Origin: Phoronis australis
Taxonomy: Eukaryota; Phoronida; Phoronidae
Reading direction: 5' to 3'
DNA: 24,555 nt
Assembly (NCBI GenBank): GCA_002633005.1
Contig: NMRA01001188.1
Span: 15,141 to 39,695 of the forward strand
Under the pieces are notes generated by a model, which made no database searches, was not told the DNA's origin, and worked only from the letters and a program-made list of their open reading frames with translations. Every line of letters starts with the position of its first letter. Position 1 is the stretch's first letter. Made by a program: the position numbers and the translations under genes. Positions 11,701 through 22,298 of the stretch are shown here, piece by piece.

Positions 11701-14700
11701 GAATTGGATTGTTTAAAAAGGATAATAAAATCTTGTGAAAGTTGCTTTACTAGTTTTCTGATAAGCAGTTGGAAATAAAAGGTAAACCGTTAAAGGTAAA
11801 ATCCAAATGTTTATTCTGGAATGTTCAATATTTTTTAATAAAATAGAGATAAAGAAAGTACATAAAGAATTATTTGCAGTTTATCTCTAACAATGAAGAA
11901 TCGAATTACGCTGGCTTACCTTTTCTTTCGCACTTGAAAGCATGCTAACAATACTTAGACAAACAGCTTGAACAGAGAGTGCAGGGGACCAGTCCTCTGT
12001 TAATATCGACAGGCATATGTGTCCATTACTATATACATGGGGATGTAATGGTATGTTGTGACCAATGAAGACAACCTGTGAAATAAATCATGAGACAACT
12101 TACTCTAACAGTTACCAAATATTTTCCTACAAAAACTAAGTGAAGCTTTTCAAACCTTTTACATTTCAAACTGTCTCATTACTAGCTTGCAATCCAGACA
12201 CAGACAGATGACCAATCCAGACACAGACAGATGACCAATCCAGACACAGACAGATAACCAATCCAGAGACAAACAGATGACTTCAACAAACTACATGATA
12301 TGCATATTTACTATTAAACAAATACAATCATGATGAATCTTTTTTTCAAACATAACCATTTCCATGAACCCTGGAATTTTTTTTTCAGTGCAACTTAGCA
12401 AGAATTTTGTCTAAAATGTCTCCACAATGAAATGTTAAAAATACTGCTGAGTTACCATAAATTGAAACATTAGCTTTTAAGTATCAGTCCACGGATCCAC
12501 CGAACACTGTACAGCCAACAGGTGGCAAGGTGGGGGGTCAGCCATTCAGATCCATGTTTAGTCTGATAAATCACATTAGGGATGAGAGAAATTGGGTGAA
12601 GTATGACACCACAGAGTTTGGTGGTTTAGGAGATACAAGTGAAGTGTACTTGGGGGCAAAATGAGGCAATTTCTTGGTGTGGAATGAGTCATTTTTGACC
12701 AAATTTTCTACTCCAGTTTCTGCTTCAAACAGAATCGTTTCTGAACAATTTTGATATCACATGATAGGTTCATGACCAATGTCAGTAAAAACGGCACCGA
12801 CACCGCAATATCGGTTACCATGGTAACACTGGAACTGTTTCCGTGGAGGTACATTTCCTTCTTGTGAAAAACCAGCAGTAAGTTGTACCCTTATAGCGAT
12901 CAAAAGCTGCCCCCGCGAGAAAACTAAAAATAATAACATGGACGTGTAGAAGACTCCACGCCCTTGAAATTAATACAATAAAAACTTTGTCAGCCCTTCA
13001 GGCAGGCTTGGTAATAGGTGTCTGAATTTCACTATTTTCAGACCGCGTATGTGTATTTGTCATGTTAAACCAGTCACTAGTTGTGCGCCGTTTCTACGCA
13101 TTAATATGCCGTGGTATAATACAACAATTAAAAGAATTGGTTTGCTTAAATGTTTTTAATTAATTTTAAAGACACTAGCATTTCCCACTAAAATATGAAA
13201 TTATACTAAATTTGTTCATTCAATTCGTCTGAATACCAAACTAAAGCTTACAATGCGTTAGTTGAATGATGGCTGACCTAAAGTGCGGGTTTGCGAATTT
13301 ATCTATTTATCTGGCACTGCCAGTCGCATCGAATGTGGTATTTCTACAAATTGCGGAGAGAAACAACTTTGGAAACTCTTGGGAAATGCACAAGGTATAG
13401 AGCGAGACATTTGAGCACCTTATAAGAGTACGTGGAGCTGATGTGGAGGTGGAACGTGTCCTCCTGAGAAGTAGTCTGTCTCAGTGTCTGCCTCGGAGGC
13501 AGGTGTGGAGCAGGAGCTACATAATCTACCGTATTAGATTCACTTGCCCGAATCATCGTTACAACACTCGAGATATATTGCTGTCGCCAAAGACACTGAG
13601 AACATCCACTGCACACTAGAGGAGAAATCTGATAGAGCCTGATAGAGGTCTGAAAAATGACCAAAGACGTTAAGTCAAGGTTCAACGTCCTGCTTCGTGT
13701 GAGCTCAGGTAGGAATCACTAAACTCCAGGGTCTGACCCTGAGGAATATTTTTAGAAGCACGTCATTCATGCAAAAATACTTTTATTGTCACACCGTGAT
13801 TGCTTATAACTTGGGCCTTATTGCTTAATCATATCTTATTCAAATGTGTTGATGTTTATGCAACTACATGTATACATTGGCATAGAAAATAGGTAGTCAT
13901 CATAACTTTTCATAACAACCACCAAATGTGTAACATGACTTCTGCCCATGAACTACTTTTAGAGACTAGGGAGTATGTTATGTCTGCCAATGAATTTCTG
14001 CGATTATGAAGTTAATTAAACATGCTAAAGCCGTCAAAAATATTGGTGCCTTCACTTTAGCTTGGTATTCATATTTTCTGAGCCGAAATGGCCACATTAA
14101 ATTTAATATGTTTAATTTTTTCATTAATACAATTTTAGGAATCAGGAAAGGCTTATGCTGAAGAAGTGGCTTCTGCTGAAGTTGGAGACTTGCCGATTAT
14201 TAGTAAAGGTTGGGTATGGAAAAGTTCACAACCAGCAAGAAGGTACCCTTCTGGACAACTAAGTGAGGGGGCTAGAGAGAGGCCGTAAAGTCTACTCCCA
14301 GAAGATATGTCAAAGAGAATTTGTAGCTTGAGGAACGAGTCGGGGGAAAAAGTATTTGCCAAAGATTACTGGCTTATACCACAACAGGTCCAAAGTAATT
14401 TGTTGAGATAGGCCACTCTCAGCAAATGTGGGGAAACTGGGACAGAGGAAGTGGAGTATGCATTGAAAGAGGCAATCTGCGATTGTCAAGGATGTAGCAT
14501 TGTAAAAATTCAAAGGGAGGAAACAGTACAGTGGCTGGACCTGTAAATACTCTGGCTGATCTGCTAAATCCAGTGGGGGCATTATTGTATCAGCACAGCT
14601 GTGTAGGGAAGTAGGCTTGTGTGTTGTTGCAGGCTTTGTTTGCACCAGAACTGCTTGTGTGAACAGCACAAATCTAAAATTTACCTAGTCTAAGACTGAA

Positions 14701-17700
14701 TTTTTCTCCAGGCACGGATCATGATCCTGGGCCACATGGTAATGGTACATTGTTCATTTTGTTTAGCCACTGGATTTTTTGGTCTGACAGGATTTCTCAG
14801 TGTGGCCATCACATTTAGATGATTTCTGACCACTGTACTGTTCCTTTTCCTTGAAGATGCATAATTGATCTGAATTTATGTTTCCGCATTTTATTTACCA
14901 TTATAGATTTTTGTTTGTAAATGGGTATATATTACTGAAATTTGAGACCCTGTTGCAGTTAGGCTGGTTTTGTTAACTTATCTTTCTACCTGGGTTGTAA
15001 ACCCATATTCTGTCCAGGAGGTAATAAGTTTTGATTTAGACCATTTACCTCTATAAAATTTGCTCAGTTTGTTCCTTATCCAGATGGGAAGTGATTTCTG
15101 GAATTATAGCGAATTGACAGTTTGCTATTCCTTGAGACCATGCTGTGTGTATAAAATCACACACTATTAGTCTGGTCTCTAGCAATTGCATATTGCCAGA
15201 TCTTTCAAAGTTCTGAAATTGCTCAAAAGTGACCTGGAAGTAATACCTATTTCGTGATGGTAAAATGTCTAAATCAAAAGTTGTTTTATGTGATTCTAGG
15301 CGAGTTTATGTCCACTTCAAATGATTTTTGTTGCAGTACTGAAAAGTATTGGCACATTAGCTCTGGTGGCTCCTTGTTTTTTTGGCGAATTGACCATTTT
15401 ATGGTTCCCATGGGTAATTTTGTTAGTGGTCTAGTATGTATGTACAACTGTAATCGTAGGGCAATTGTAATGCAAACCATGTTGCAAAAGTATTTTTTCA
15501 TGACCATTTCAATGTAAAATGCTGCCTAATTGGAACCGTCATGCCAATTTTTCATTTTGTGGTGGTTAGTTTTGATAAGAACATTGATGTGGTAAATACA
15601 GCTACCTCAAGTTTGTGAAGAAGAGATTTCCAGTGTTGTCAGCGATATTGCGAAATCACTTTTTTGCAGTGAGACTACATCACCTTAAATGTAATTCCCT
15701 GACTTTATGGGCTTTGTGTGGTTGACTCTGTCCTGTAGCAATTAGAGTGTTGAAAAGATCTAGAAGGCAATTTTTTATTAGACTCATAATATTTGCACTT
15801 TTGACTGTACAATTATCTTTGCATTGTATTACGAAAACATATTCTGTAGTACACAAGTCTCTGGTTGGTATTTTATATTTTTTCACAAGGAATATTTTCA
15901 ACTTAGATGAGTTGTCTGTGAGGTAGGCAATTTTCAAATAAGATAATGAATAAAATTGTCAAACATTGTTTTATTTTTTAGATGTGTGATCTTCCAATAA
16001 GTGATTACTTTTAAAAAACCTGTGCAGAATTTGATTTTTACTCTTCATTTGAAGGAGAATAAATCCATAAACCTGCATTGTCTAGAAATTTTACTCAAAC
16101 TACATATTACAGGGTTGGGGATTGGAATCTTAATACAACAGAGTCTGAACCCGTACCATGAGCAATACAACACAATACACGGATATAAAAATTTGGTGTT
16201 TAGGTTCCACGGAAAGGATTCGTGTGCGCGGTAATAGTTACTAAGGTGCGTGGTCATTGTTTGTGGATACTTTGGGATTCCTCTTCTGTGGTCATCCACG
16301 GGAAACCTGGTCGCATAGAGAACAATAGATTAGCATCTTCATTGTTTCCGTTGTTATAATAAAGATATAATGACGAGCACTTATCGGCAACGGTCTGATG
16401 TACGCAAGGTTCTATATCCATGCGACCTGTGTTGTTACATCCAACAATGACACAACAAAGGAAAACAATGATAGGACCGATGGGCGAAAAACATGCGACG
16501 AGTTGCCATGGACAGTGGTGGAGTTTGTCTTGTCATTCGAATGTTTTTACAGAACTGCAAACCCGGTATTTCGTCAGGAAAATTTCTGCGGTCTTTTGTT
16601 TTAAGTCGTGGGAAAAATTGCGGTCATGCAACCTAACTTATCATTCATTTGATATTACAATGCATTACATGAACATTTGATCAACAGAAAATCTGACTTG
16701 AATATGTGTGAAGAAATACCCATGAGGAAATTGCAAAGTAAAACAACTGTAAATCAAAATACATGTAACCTACATTTGTCGAGTTCATGTCTAACCCTGT
16801 TCACTGTGGAGGACATAATCGGCTTTTTACAAAATGGAGCCATGTATGGTATTTAGGGGTACTATAGCCCTAAGTGATCAGTAGTAAAACGTTCAAAACA
16901 TTCAGGAGGAACTAACTTGTTGCAAAATATCGAAAAACATGAAGGACAATCGGATTTTACGGTGCTCACGCATCGATCTCAGATATATGAAAATTTCTCA
17001 TTTTAGTACATTTGAGGTGCCAAAATATATAACTAATAAACTGGCTGACAAAGTTTTTATTTTATGAAATGAAAGTAACATGTTTTGTCAACATTTTGGC
17101 TAAGTTTCATTCTCATAACAGTGGGGGCAGATTTGGTACAGCAGTGTACTGAACACAACCTCAAAATGGCATAACGGGGGGCAGTGTAGTAAAACTACTA
17201 AATGAGGGCGGTAAATCGCAATCGTGTTTCAAGACATCTGTGTAACAATCTATAGGCACCACTAAACAATGCCAAGTGAATAATAAATCAATAGCTTTCA
17301 TTCAAGGAAAATATGAACAGTTAAAACTGGACAGTTTTTATACCGTGAAAACATGGCTGCGAAACCGTAAAATGTGTTTGAACCTATAACTTTAGAAAAA
17401 CAAAATATTTTGAGGAAATATTTTACCGCTGTTTATAGATCCCATAGGACTACATATGTGCCAAATTTGGTGAAAATCGGCTGACCCCCACCTTGCCGCT
17501 CATGGTTGGTGCTCTCGTGGACTAGTACTTAATACACACTTTTGTGTTAAACACAATGTTTCAGGAACACTTTACAGCCTCACTACGTGCAGACGACGCC
17601 ATCACTTGAAGATTTCCAGTGTTGTTCGTTTTATTCATGTCACTTGCAAACTTATAATCTTTAGAACTAGATTTGATTTTCTGAGATACCAAAAAGTTTC

Positions 17701-20457
17701 ACAGATAGCTCTGCGAATGAAATACCTCATAATATTGAGGTGTTATATCGGAGTCTGAGGGTGCATCAGCCACATGTGAATTACTGTGAAACATTTTTGG
17801 TGTCCCGTTTGGTATTTAGTCTGACAAGGAGGATACATTACACAGTGATCATTGCCCATTCAATGTATGTGCCTAACCATGTGCATAATGACCACATACA
17901 TCCAACTGCTTTCAACTCAATGGTGTGTCATCCATCCTATCTATATAGTTTTGTTACCACTTTACATCCATCGATACAGAAAATGGTCGCAAGGATATAA
18001 AAAGCTATACACAGGGTATAGACGTCAGGGGATAACAAAACAATATATAGAGGATGGATGACACACCATTGAGTAAAGGGCAGTTGGGTGTATGTGGTCA
18101 TTATGCGCATGGTCAGGCAAATGCATTGAATGTGCTATGATCACTGTGTAATGGATCCTCCTAGATGATGTCTCGAGTGAGGTGGAGTACTCAGCTATGG
18201 TATTGTATTCTATGCATTATGTTATAAATGTGACTTGAACATGCTGCCAGTACTATTGACTTTGTGTCTTTTTATTACAGTCATGAGCTTGGTACAATTG
18301 TAGTCTGGCACCTGATGCGAGATTCGACTGCTGTCAGTTTGAGAGGATAACTAAAAAGGCTGTAAAGTGAAGATGGAATCTTGGCCGCATCTAATGCAAT
18401 ATTTCTAATACGAAAGTGTATTAGGAAGAGATTAGTAAGCCTATGATTAATGAGCAATGGATTTTAAAGTAACTTTCAATCTCATATATGTATAAGTACC
18501 TGGGGTGAATCAAACGGATACTTTGGACTGAACTTAAACTGCAACTGAAACTTTTCCCCTTCATACAATGTTCCTGTGGCACCTTCTACATCAACAGTCC
18601 ACCTGCAACAACAAAACACTGTAATGTAAAAGCAAGACAAAGAAACATGTAGAGTAAACAGCAACAAATGAAAAGATGTAAAAAGAGTAGTTTGCTGGGA
18701 GCCCTTCTTGTACGCAGAACTTGAAGGACCATAGAATGTTCCAGGAGTTTAGCGACTGTCCATGATGTTTGTAATAGTGGGATGCAAATTACGAATCATA
18801 TCCAGAAGAATTCCTGTTAAGGTTATGTAAGACCCTAGAATTATGACCAAATTTGGCCAAATTCGAAAGTTTATACCTCAGATACAGCTGATGGGATTCA
18901 TATATAAGTTTCACAAACCATACTTTACCAAAACATTTCCAAAACACTGCAAGTAATTGTTTAAATCAAATGTATCACTTTTGTATGAAGAGCTATAAAA
19001 ATAAGACTAACATGATTTTTATGAAAGAAAAAGAAATTATACCACAGAAAAATGTAACACGAGTGTTTTTGAGATTCAACCTTAAGCACTTCAAGTGAAA
19101 TTTACCTATGTTCCTCATACTGCTGTTTTCCAAGGAGATTATTTTTCTTGTTTGCTAAATTTTACTAAACATGCATGGTGATATAACCCATTTAATTGTA
19201 GCCAAAAAAAAAAGAATTCTAAGCGCTTTCAAGTTTCAGAATATATAATACACATTATATGCTGTGTTTAATTTTTTTGAAAATATTTGGCTAAATGAAC
19301 GAACTTGTCGATAAGGTCCAACATAACCTGAATTGTGAACAAAGGATTACTCAAAAGAGTCTCGCATTTTGAGTGAAGCACTGAGTTTCGTAATGAAAAA
19401 ACATATACTAATTAAAGCATATCTTTAGCAAGAAAGTTCAAATAATTTGAAAATATGCTCTACAGCTAAGTAATGATCATGCCAAGATTGAAGCTGGTAG
19501 GAAACTTTTACTAACTGTACAGTGATACACCTTCATCTAACATTGAAATGATTAATCCCAGGCTTAACAGTGACACATTAAAACTAGGTTACTTTGACTC
19601 TGTGCTGAGACGAATATGCATCCGCAAGCAACGTGATATCAGCATGACAACCTATTACGCAACTGATACTGTAGTCTAAATATAGCACCAGGTTGGTTGA
19701 TGGCCGGCCAGCAGTACAGTTGCCTGGGGGGGGGNATGAGTCGGCATTACAACCGGCTGTCGGTCAGCGACCGGTCGTTAACTCCAAGCCGACTGGTCGG
19801 ACAAAAAATTGTGATGTGTGCTGTACTATGGTGTTCAATTATGCTTACTCTCATAAGTCATAGTGTGGAATTCTGTTTGCACTCATTGTCACTGTCATTG
19901 TCATTGTCTCAGGGACAGACATCACAGCACATTGGACAGGTCCACAAGTGCTCAGTCCTCTGCAGCAGCCAAGAAAGAGTCACACTGCTGATGGTTCCCA
20001 TGTTGAGCTGGTTGCTAACATGATGTGGAAAAATGGGTCACTTTGTCGATTTCCCTTTGACTTGTACCATAAAATAATAAAATCCACTGATTTTGCAATT
20101 TTAATACAAAACTCCAATTCTGGCTGATGTTTTCCAGGCATAGACTGAAATCAAGGCCGGTGACTTTACGAATTAAATGTACCTTAAAATACACTGTCAT
20201 TTATCCAGGTGCGGCTCACCAGCAGAGCAATTAGCTGTAAACACAAAGGATTCGCAGATCGAATACTTGCTCGGGCTGACTTCAGAAAACCACATTTCTG
20301 GCTAATGTCCCTTGAAGTCAAATGTGACCTTCACGGAAAAGACCACAAGTTGATAGTTTACTTACTCTGTGATGTTGGATCCTATCTTATCACTGTCAAC
20401 TATAATGCCTTTTGGTGGGTCTGTCACCAGGTTGCGTAGCTCTTTTTGAAGACGTTT
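8749..20457 (-). CDS. UBE2W: UBE2W, ubiquitin-conjugating enzyme E2 W (five exons; first coding exon not found)
   Basis: Joining minus-strand segments 20457-20366, 18602-18500, 12075-11920, 9424-9349 and 8762-8749 gives 146 codons plus a stop. These correspond to residues 6-151 of the 151-residue human UBE2W, with no gaps. E2 landmarks are the N-terminal helix (KRLQKEL), the YPFDSP strand, the HPH triad at about 81-83 where most E2s have HPN, the catalytic cysteine at about 91 in NGHICLSIL, and the KWWYHDDSV tail. UBE2W is known to attach ubiquitin to N-terminal alpha-amino groups of substrates with flexible ends, and to work with E3s such as CHIP and FANCL. HPH and the flexible tail are family features. 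Every junction is GT-AG with matching phase. Codons look intact, so I judge the gene functional. About 5 N-terminal residues should lie on a small exon above 20457 or beyond the window. Confidence 0.97.
8763..9348 (-). other. UBE2W intron 5
   Basis: The 586-bp intron runs from the first minisatellite donor to the acceptor CCAG at 8766-8763. It includes nearly all of the five repeat units, so its length varies with repeat number. The part at 8763-9135 is AT-rich and featureless. Confidence 0.8.
9136..9360 (-). repeat. 45-bp minisatellite, five copies, containing a UBE2W exon end and 5' splice site
   Basis: There are five back-to-back 45-bp units (9136, 9181, 9226, 9271, 9316). They are identical apart from a T/G difference that makes units 3 and 4 read GTGGGATAT where the others read GTGGTATAT. 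A sixth partial unit begins at 9361. On the UBE2W strand each unit reads AAATGGTGGTACCATG, then GTAAGTTGTGTTGA and an AT-rich remainder. So each repeats KWWYH plus a consensus donor. Donor G's lie at 9348, 9303, 9258, 9213 and 9168. The near identity points to recent expansion from the real exon end at 9349. Long ORFs over this stretch in three frames are repeat translations, not genes. Confidence 0.97.
9349..9424 (-). CDS. UBE2W: UBE2W exon 5 (residues ~123-147) ending inside a minisatellite
   Basis: The exon is 76 nt. The acceptor is GTGACTTTTCAG and the coding sequence starts [19 protein letters not shown], then TKWWYH plus one base. The donor CATG|GTAAGT lies inside the first transcribed copy of a 45-bp tandem repeat (9136-9360), which carries the last codons of this exon together with the 5' splice site. 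If the intron is not removed, the frame reads GKLC and stops. Splicing to 8762 instead restores the family's acidic DD. The KWWYH stretch belongs to the flexible C-terminal region of UBE2W. Confidence 0.93.
9528..9600 (+). pseudogene. tRNA-Ala(AGC)-like relic or tRNA-derived SINE head
   Basis: The sequence TAGCCCAGTGGTAAGAGC resembles a tRNA D-arm with a pol III A box. It is followed by a perfect 5-bp anticodon stem (CTAGA at 9547-9551 with TCTAG at 9559-9563) around the loop CCAGCAA, which gives anticodon AGC. Position 33 is C rather than the nearly invariant U. No proper T-arm or acceptor stem can be paired, and the nearest B-box-like GGTTC (near 9590) is too far away. I read it as a decayed tRNA or SINE head, not a working tRNA. 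Confidence 0.4.
10230..11265 (+). repeat. Cluster of diverged dispersed-repeat units
   Basis: The same ordered motifs recur at intervals of roughly 250-450 bp. TTGCTGAATTTCATGAAAAT-like stretches occur at about 10305, 10568 and 11012. AGATACAGAGGTAAAC-like stretches occur at 10607 and 11047. GTGGACGCCAGAAAATGGA-like stretches occur at 10453 and 10896. CATCAGCCACA-like stretches occur at 10844 and 11131. The order matches the copy at 2158-2890, so this is a repeat family present as nested or tandem fragments. I do not recognise the family. There is no intact ORF. Confidence 0.7.
11920..12075 (-). CDS. UBE2W: UBE2W exon 4 (residues ~71-122, catalytic core)
   Basis: This exon of 156 nt, exactly 52 codons, is phase 0 at both ends. 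Its acceptor is TTTATTTCACAG and its donor is AAAAG|GTAAGC. It encodes [19 protein letters not shown], then [17 protein letters not shown], ending SMLSSAKEK. It holds the HPH triad in place of HPN, the active-site Cys (exon residue 21) that forms the thioester with ubiquitin, and the TEDWSPAL loop after it. The exon has the same codon length as the matching human segment. The ORF is too short and too flanked by stops to stand out without splicing. Confidence 0.97.
12191..12281 (+). repeat. 23-bp minisatellite, four copies
   Basis: Units of AATCCAGACACAGACAGATG plus ACC start at 12191, 12214, 12237 and 12260. The first two are identical; the last two carry substitutions. The array lies about 115 bp inside UBE2W intron 3, on the exon 4 acceptor side. 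Confidence 0.95.
13401..13619 (+). pseudogene. Fossil of an integrase-like transposon protein (tentative)
   Basis: One frame of 72 codons reads [20 protein letters not shown], then LRSSLSQ, then a basic stretch ending [12 protein letters not shown] before TAG (13617-13619). The pattern (L..RG..V...RV..SLR.., then a basic segment, then CPNxxW-like) recalls a region found just before the catalytic core in integrase-like proteins of animal transposons. The expected W-H-I-D catalytic segment is not present. The frame is stop-bounded on both sides and has no gene structure. I regard it as a decayed insertion in the UBE2W intron. The assignment is from memory and uncertain. Confidence 0.35.
14139..14546 (+). 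pseudogene. Unidentified protein-like frame interrupted by two stops
   Basis: Directly after an acceptor-like ACAATTTTAG (14129-14138), a single frame runs 135 codons with in-frame TAA at 14286 and TAG at 14409. The blocks are 49, 40 and 44 residues and compositionally protein-like. They start [40 protein letters not shown] and [20 protein letters not shown]. The frame never shifts, which suggests a coding origin followed by nonsense mutations. It is antisense to UBE2W, inside its intron. I do not recognise the family. Minus-strand ORFs here (14153-14362, 14310-14669) are shadows. Confidence 0.35.
15134..15179. repeat. Small imperfect stem-loop
   Basis: GAGACCA at 15134-15140 pairs with TGGTCTC at 15173-15179, and TGTGTG pairs with CACACA inside, leaving an AT-rich loop. 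It could be chance. No function is assigned. Confidence 0.4.
17827..18162. repeat. Long inverted repeat (hairpin), ~133-bp arms, ~70-bp loop
   Basis: The left arm (about 17827-17959) and right arm (about 18029-18162) are reverse complements at roughly 85-90% by eye. Examples are CATTACACAGTGATCAT against its complement at 18137-18153, and CTCAATGGTGTGTCATCCATC against 18052-18072. The arms end at AGGAGGAT and ATCCTCCT. It lies within a UBE2W intron, so a transcript would fold into a long double-stranded stem. The ORFs at 17740-18061 are side effects. It could be a foldback-type or MITE-like element. No obvious target-site duplication was seen. Confidence 0.9.
18500..18602 (-). CDS. UBE2W: UBE2W exon 3 (residues ~36-70, beta sheet of the UBC fold)
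   Basis: The exon is 103 nt, with acceptor TTGTTGTTGCAG and donor CAG|GTACTT. It encodes [18 protein letters not shown], then [16 protein letters not shown]. The Y-x-G-x-x-F strand turn and the YPF..P motif are diagnostic of the UBC fold. The sequence differs from human at only a few positions as I recall it. The open frame continues past both ends into intron, so the limits were set by splice signals and by the fit to the family. Confidence 0.96.
18603..20365 (-). other. UBE2W intron 2
   Basis: The 1763-bp intron has GT-AG borders. It holds a GC-richer patch at 19690-19800 with a run of G's ending in the only ambiguous base (19735), and a short TGTCAT-type hexamer run (about 19878-19910). 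The ORF at 19697-20023 crosses the ambiguous base and has no recognisable product. Nothing else is supported. Confidence 0.85.
20366..20457 (-). CDS. UBE2W: UBE2W exon 2 (residues ~6-35)
   Basis: This 92-nt exon follows a TTATTCTAG acceptor and ends ACAGA|GTAAGT. It encodes 30 residues beginning [10 protein letters not shown], the alpha-1 helix that E2s use to contact E1 and E3, and ending SNIT. Two bases (GA) are left over and complete a Glu codon with the G that opens the next exon; the human residue there is Gln. Human coding exon 1 encodes only MASMQ and ends in phase 0. That agrees with this exon opening in phase 0 at the Lys of KRLQ. Confidence 0.93.
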
Positions 20458-22298
20458 CTAGAATAAAGCCAGATAATTCATAAGGGCATTACAAAGGTAA
20501 TTGCCGACTTGAAAATAAAGGTGCTTACAGTTATCCAATTGTACTGACATGTGGCTCTATTTGAAACCTTTTAAGTCTGGACACTAGTATTTGTACTCAA
20601 AATTATCTATTTTACTTTTGTATGGACTCGAGGCAAGTGGCTATTACTCAGTACTCGAGTACACTATCATTTATGCATATGAGTTTCTAGTCCAAGATAG
20701 CATCACTTGATGACCCCTACAACCAAGCTACAAAAAAATAACTTAATCCAGAGTTCAAGTACAGACTCAAATACAAGGCTTAAATGCTAAGATCATCAAG
20801 AGCAAATTAGTATCAGACTATCTTACTCCTAAAACAATATAATGTTCCAGGACAAAATAATAGACACCTACTATGGGTTTGAACATAAGTGTCTTCAACA
20901 GAAAATGTACAACATAATTTTGAATTGGAATTCAGGTAAAAAGATCAAAGGATGAGTTATCTCTCTGCTGCATTAGAACAAAGACTCAAGTACTTTTAAA
21001 AAGTCATTTATTGAGCGCTACTACAACAGATCAAAATGCCCGAGCTCAAAGTAAGAATAAGGGGAATGAAAAGGCTTATTAGCTAGAACGAGTCACAATC
21101 ATGAGACATGAACCCGATGGAAAAACTTGGAACTCAGGTCGATGTAACCATGAACACCCACTACTTTGACTCTAATGAAAAAATATTAAAAGTGTATTGA
21201 GGAATCAGAAACATTCAAATAACTGGAGAACTGTAAGTCATAGCGAGAAACCAATACAGCACTGCACTGCACAGAGCCCTTGATAAAGTCTATTTACGAA
21301 TCGAATTTCAGAATGTTCTGTCAAAGGATTGTGAAGATAGAACACCACAAAGGATTTTGAGGAAAAATATCCATCACAGCAACAACTTACTAGTACGTCT
21401 GATCTGGCCCAAAAACAATAGTCCTAGAGATATTGCGGAGATAAACACTGTGTGTACTCAATTTTATGTCGATCTGAGAAAAAATGTGGCCTGCATCATG
21501 AGACCACCAAAAACTCAGCCAGGATTAAGTCAATAAAAATCTGGCCAGAAAATCTCCAGTATCTCAAGAAAATTAAATCTCAGCAAGTAATGGGTTTCAC
21601 AATGCAAACAGATCTCATCTAGAATCACGCTCCATTAAACTTGTCAAGCAAGCCTTTTGTGTTGGTACACAATAGTGTGGTTAAGCTGGTCAGAGCTTAC
21701 AGTAACACAAAGGAATGAACAGGTGAAAGTTAAGTCTAATTTCTCTGAGAGTCAATCCTTTTTCTCCATTCAAAGTGTTCTGGTGAAAGTATTTCATAGA
21801 AAACACATCTGCTTCATGACATTTGTTGAAAGTCGTTTGTAAATAGTATTTTTATAAATTGTTTATCCTCAGGGGCACTGCTTACAACATAATTGCTGTA
21901 TTACATCTAGCCTTGGTACAAAGCTGTACATTAAATAGACAGCTTTGCGCCGAATTGGGTAAAAAAAGTGATAAGATAAAATCTGACACAAAATTGGTGT
22001 CATTAAAAACTACAGTATTCCTTGAGTAAACTAAATTTATTAAACAGTGTTGGAAAAATGGCGTTCTACTGTTATTCAGCTGCTACACCTGTAAAGCGAT
22101 CTTTAGAAACAGCTTTCGGCACCATGACATATTGCATCACCTATTAGCCAGTTTGTTTTTTCGTTGATTCTTCAATCAACTGTTCTTCTTTCACGAGGTT
22201 GCGTAGATATCACAACATATTATCGGAACTGGTTTCATTTAGTTACAAGTTTTTAGAATTTTGATACTGAAAAACCGAATTTCAGAAGGAATTTTGCT
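20458..22298. other. Upstream of UBE2W exon 2; should lie in UBE2W intron 1
   Basis: By inference this is intron 1 or upstream flank of UBE2W. I looked for a short minus-strand exon ending in phase 0 at a donor (human equivalent MASMQ) and found none that was convincing. The sequence is AT-rich with short ORFs only. Confidence 0.5.

Larger units (their letters stand above)
9425..11919 (-). other. UBE2W intron 4
   Basis: The 2495-bp intron has GT-AG borders. It contains the tRNA-Ala-like relic and a cluster of dispersed-repeat fragments (about 10230-11265). The rest, including 9620-10220 and 11270-11919, is AT-rich with no supported feature. Confidence 0.9.
12076..18499 (-). other. UBE2W intron 3
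   Basis: The 6424-bp intron has GT-AG borders. It contains a 23-bp minisatellite, an integrase-like fossil, an unidentified broken frame, a small hairpin (15134-15179) and a long inverted repeat near the exon 3 side. These are listed separately. Stretches 12290-13390, 14550-15130 and 15200-17820 show only short ORFs without recognisable products, and diverged low-complexity sequence. Confidence 0.9.

Noticed and set aside
14153-14669. Minus-strand ORFs of 69 and 119 codons
   Set aside because: They are antisense shadows of the plus-strand broken frame and have no motif. The plus frame reads more like protein.
17740-18061. Two plus-strand ORFs of 86 and 69 codons
   Set aside because: They fall on the arms and loop of the hairpin and overlap in different frames.
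19697-20023. 108-codon plus-strand ORF
   Set aside because: It crosses an ambiguous base after a G run, has an SLSL low-complexity stretch and no recognisable domain.
22071-22140. Possible UBE2W exon 1 on the minus strand (ATG GTG CCG ... ACAG|GTGTAG)
   Set aside because: The donor phase does not match exon 2, and the N-terminus does not resemble UBE2W.
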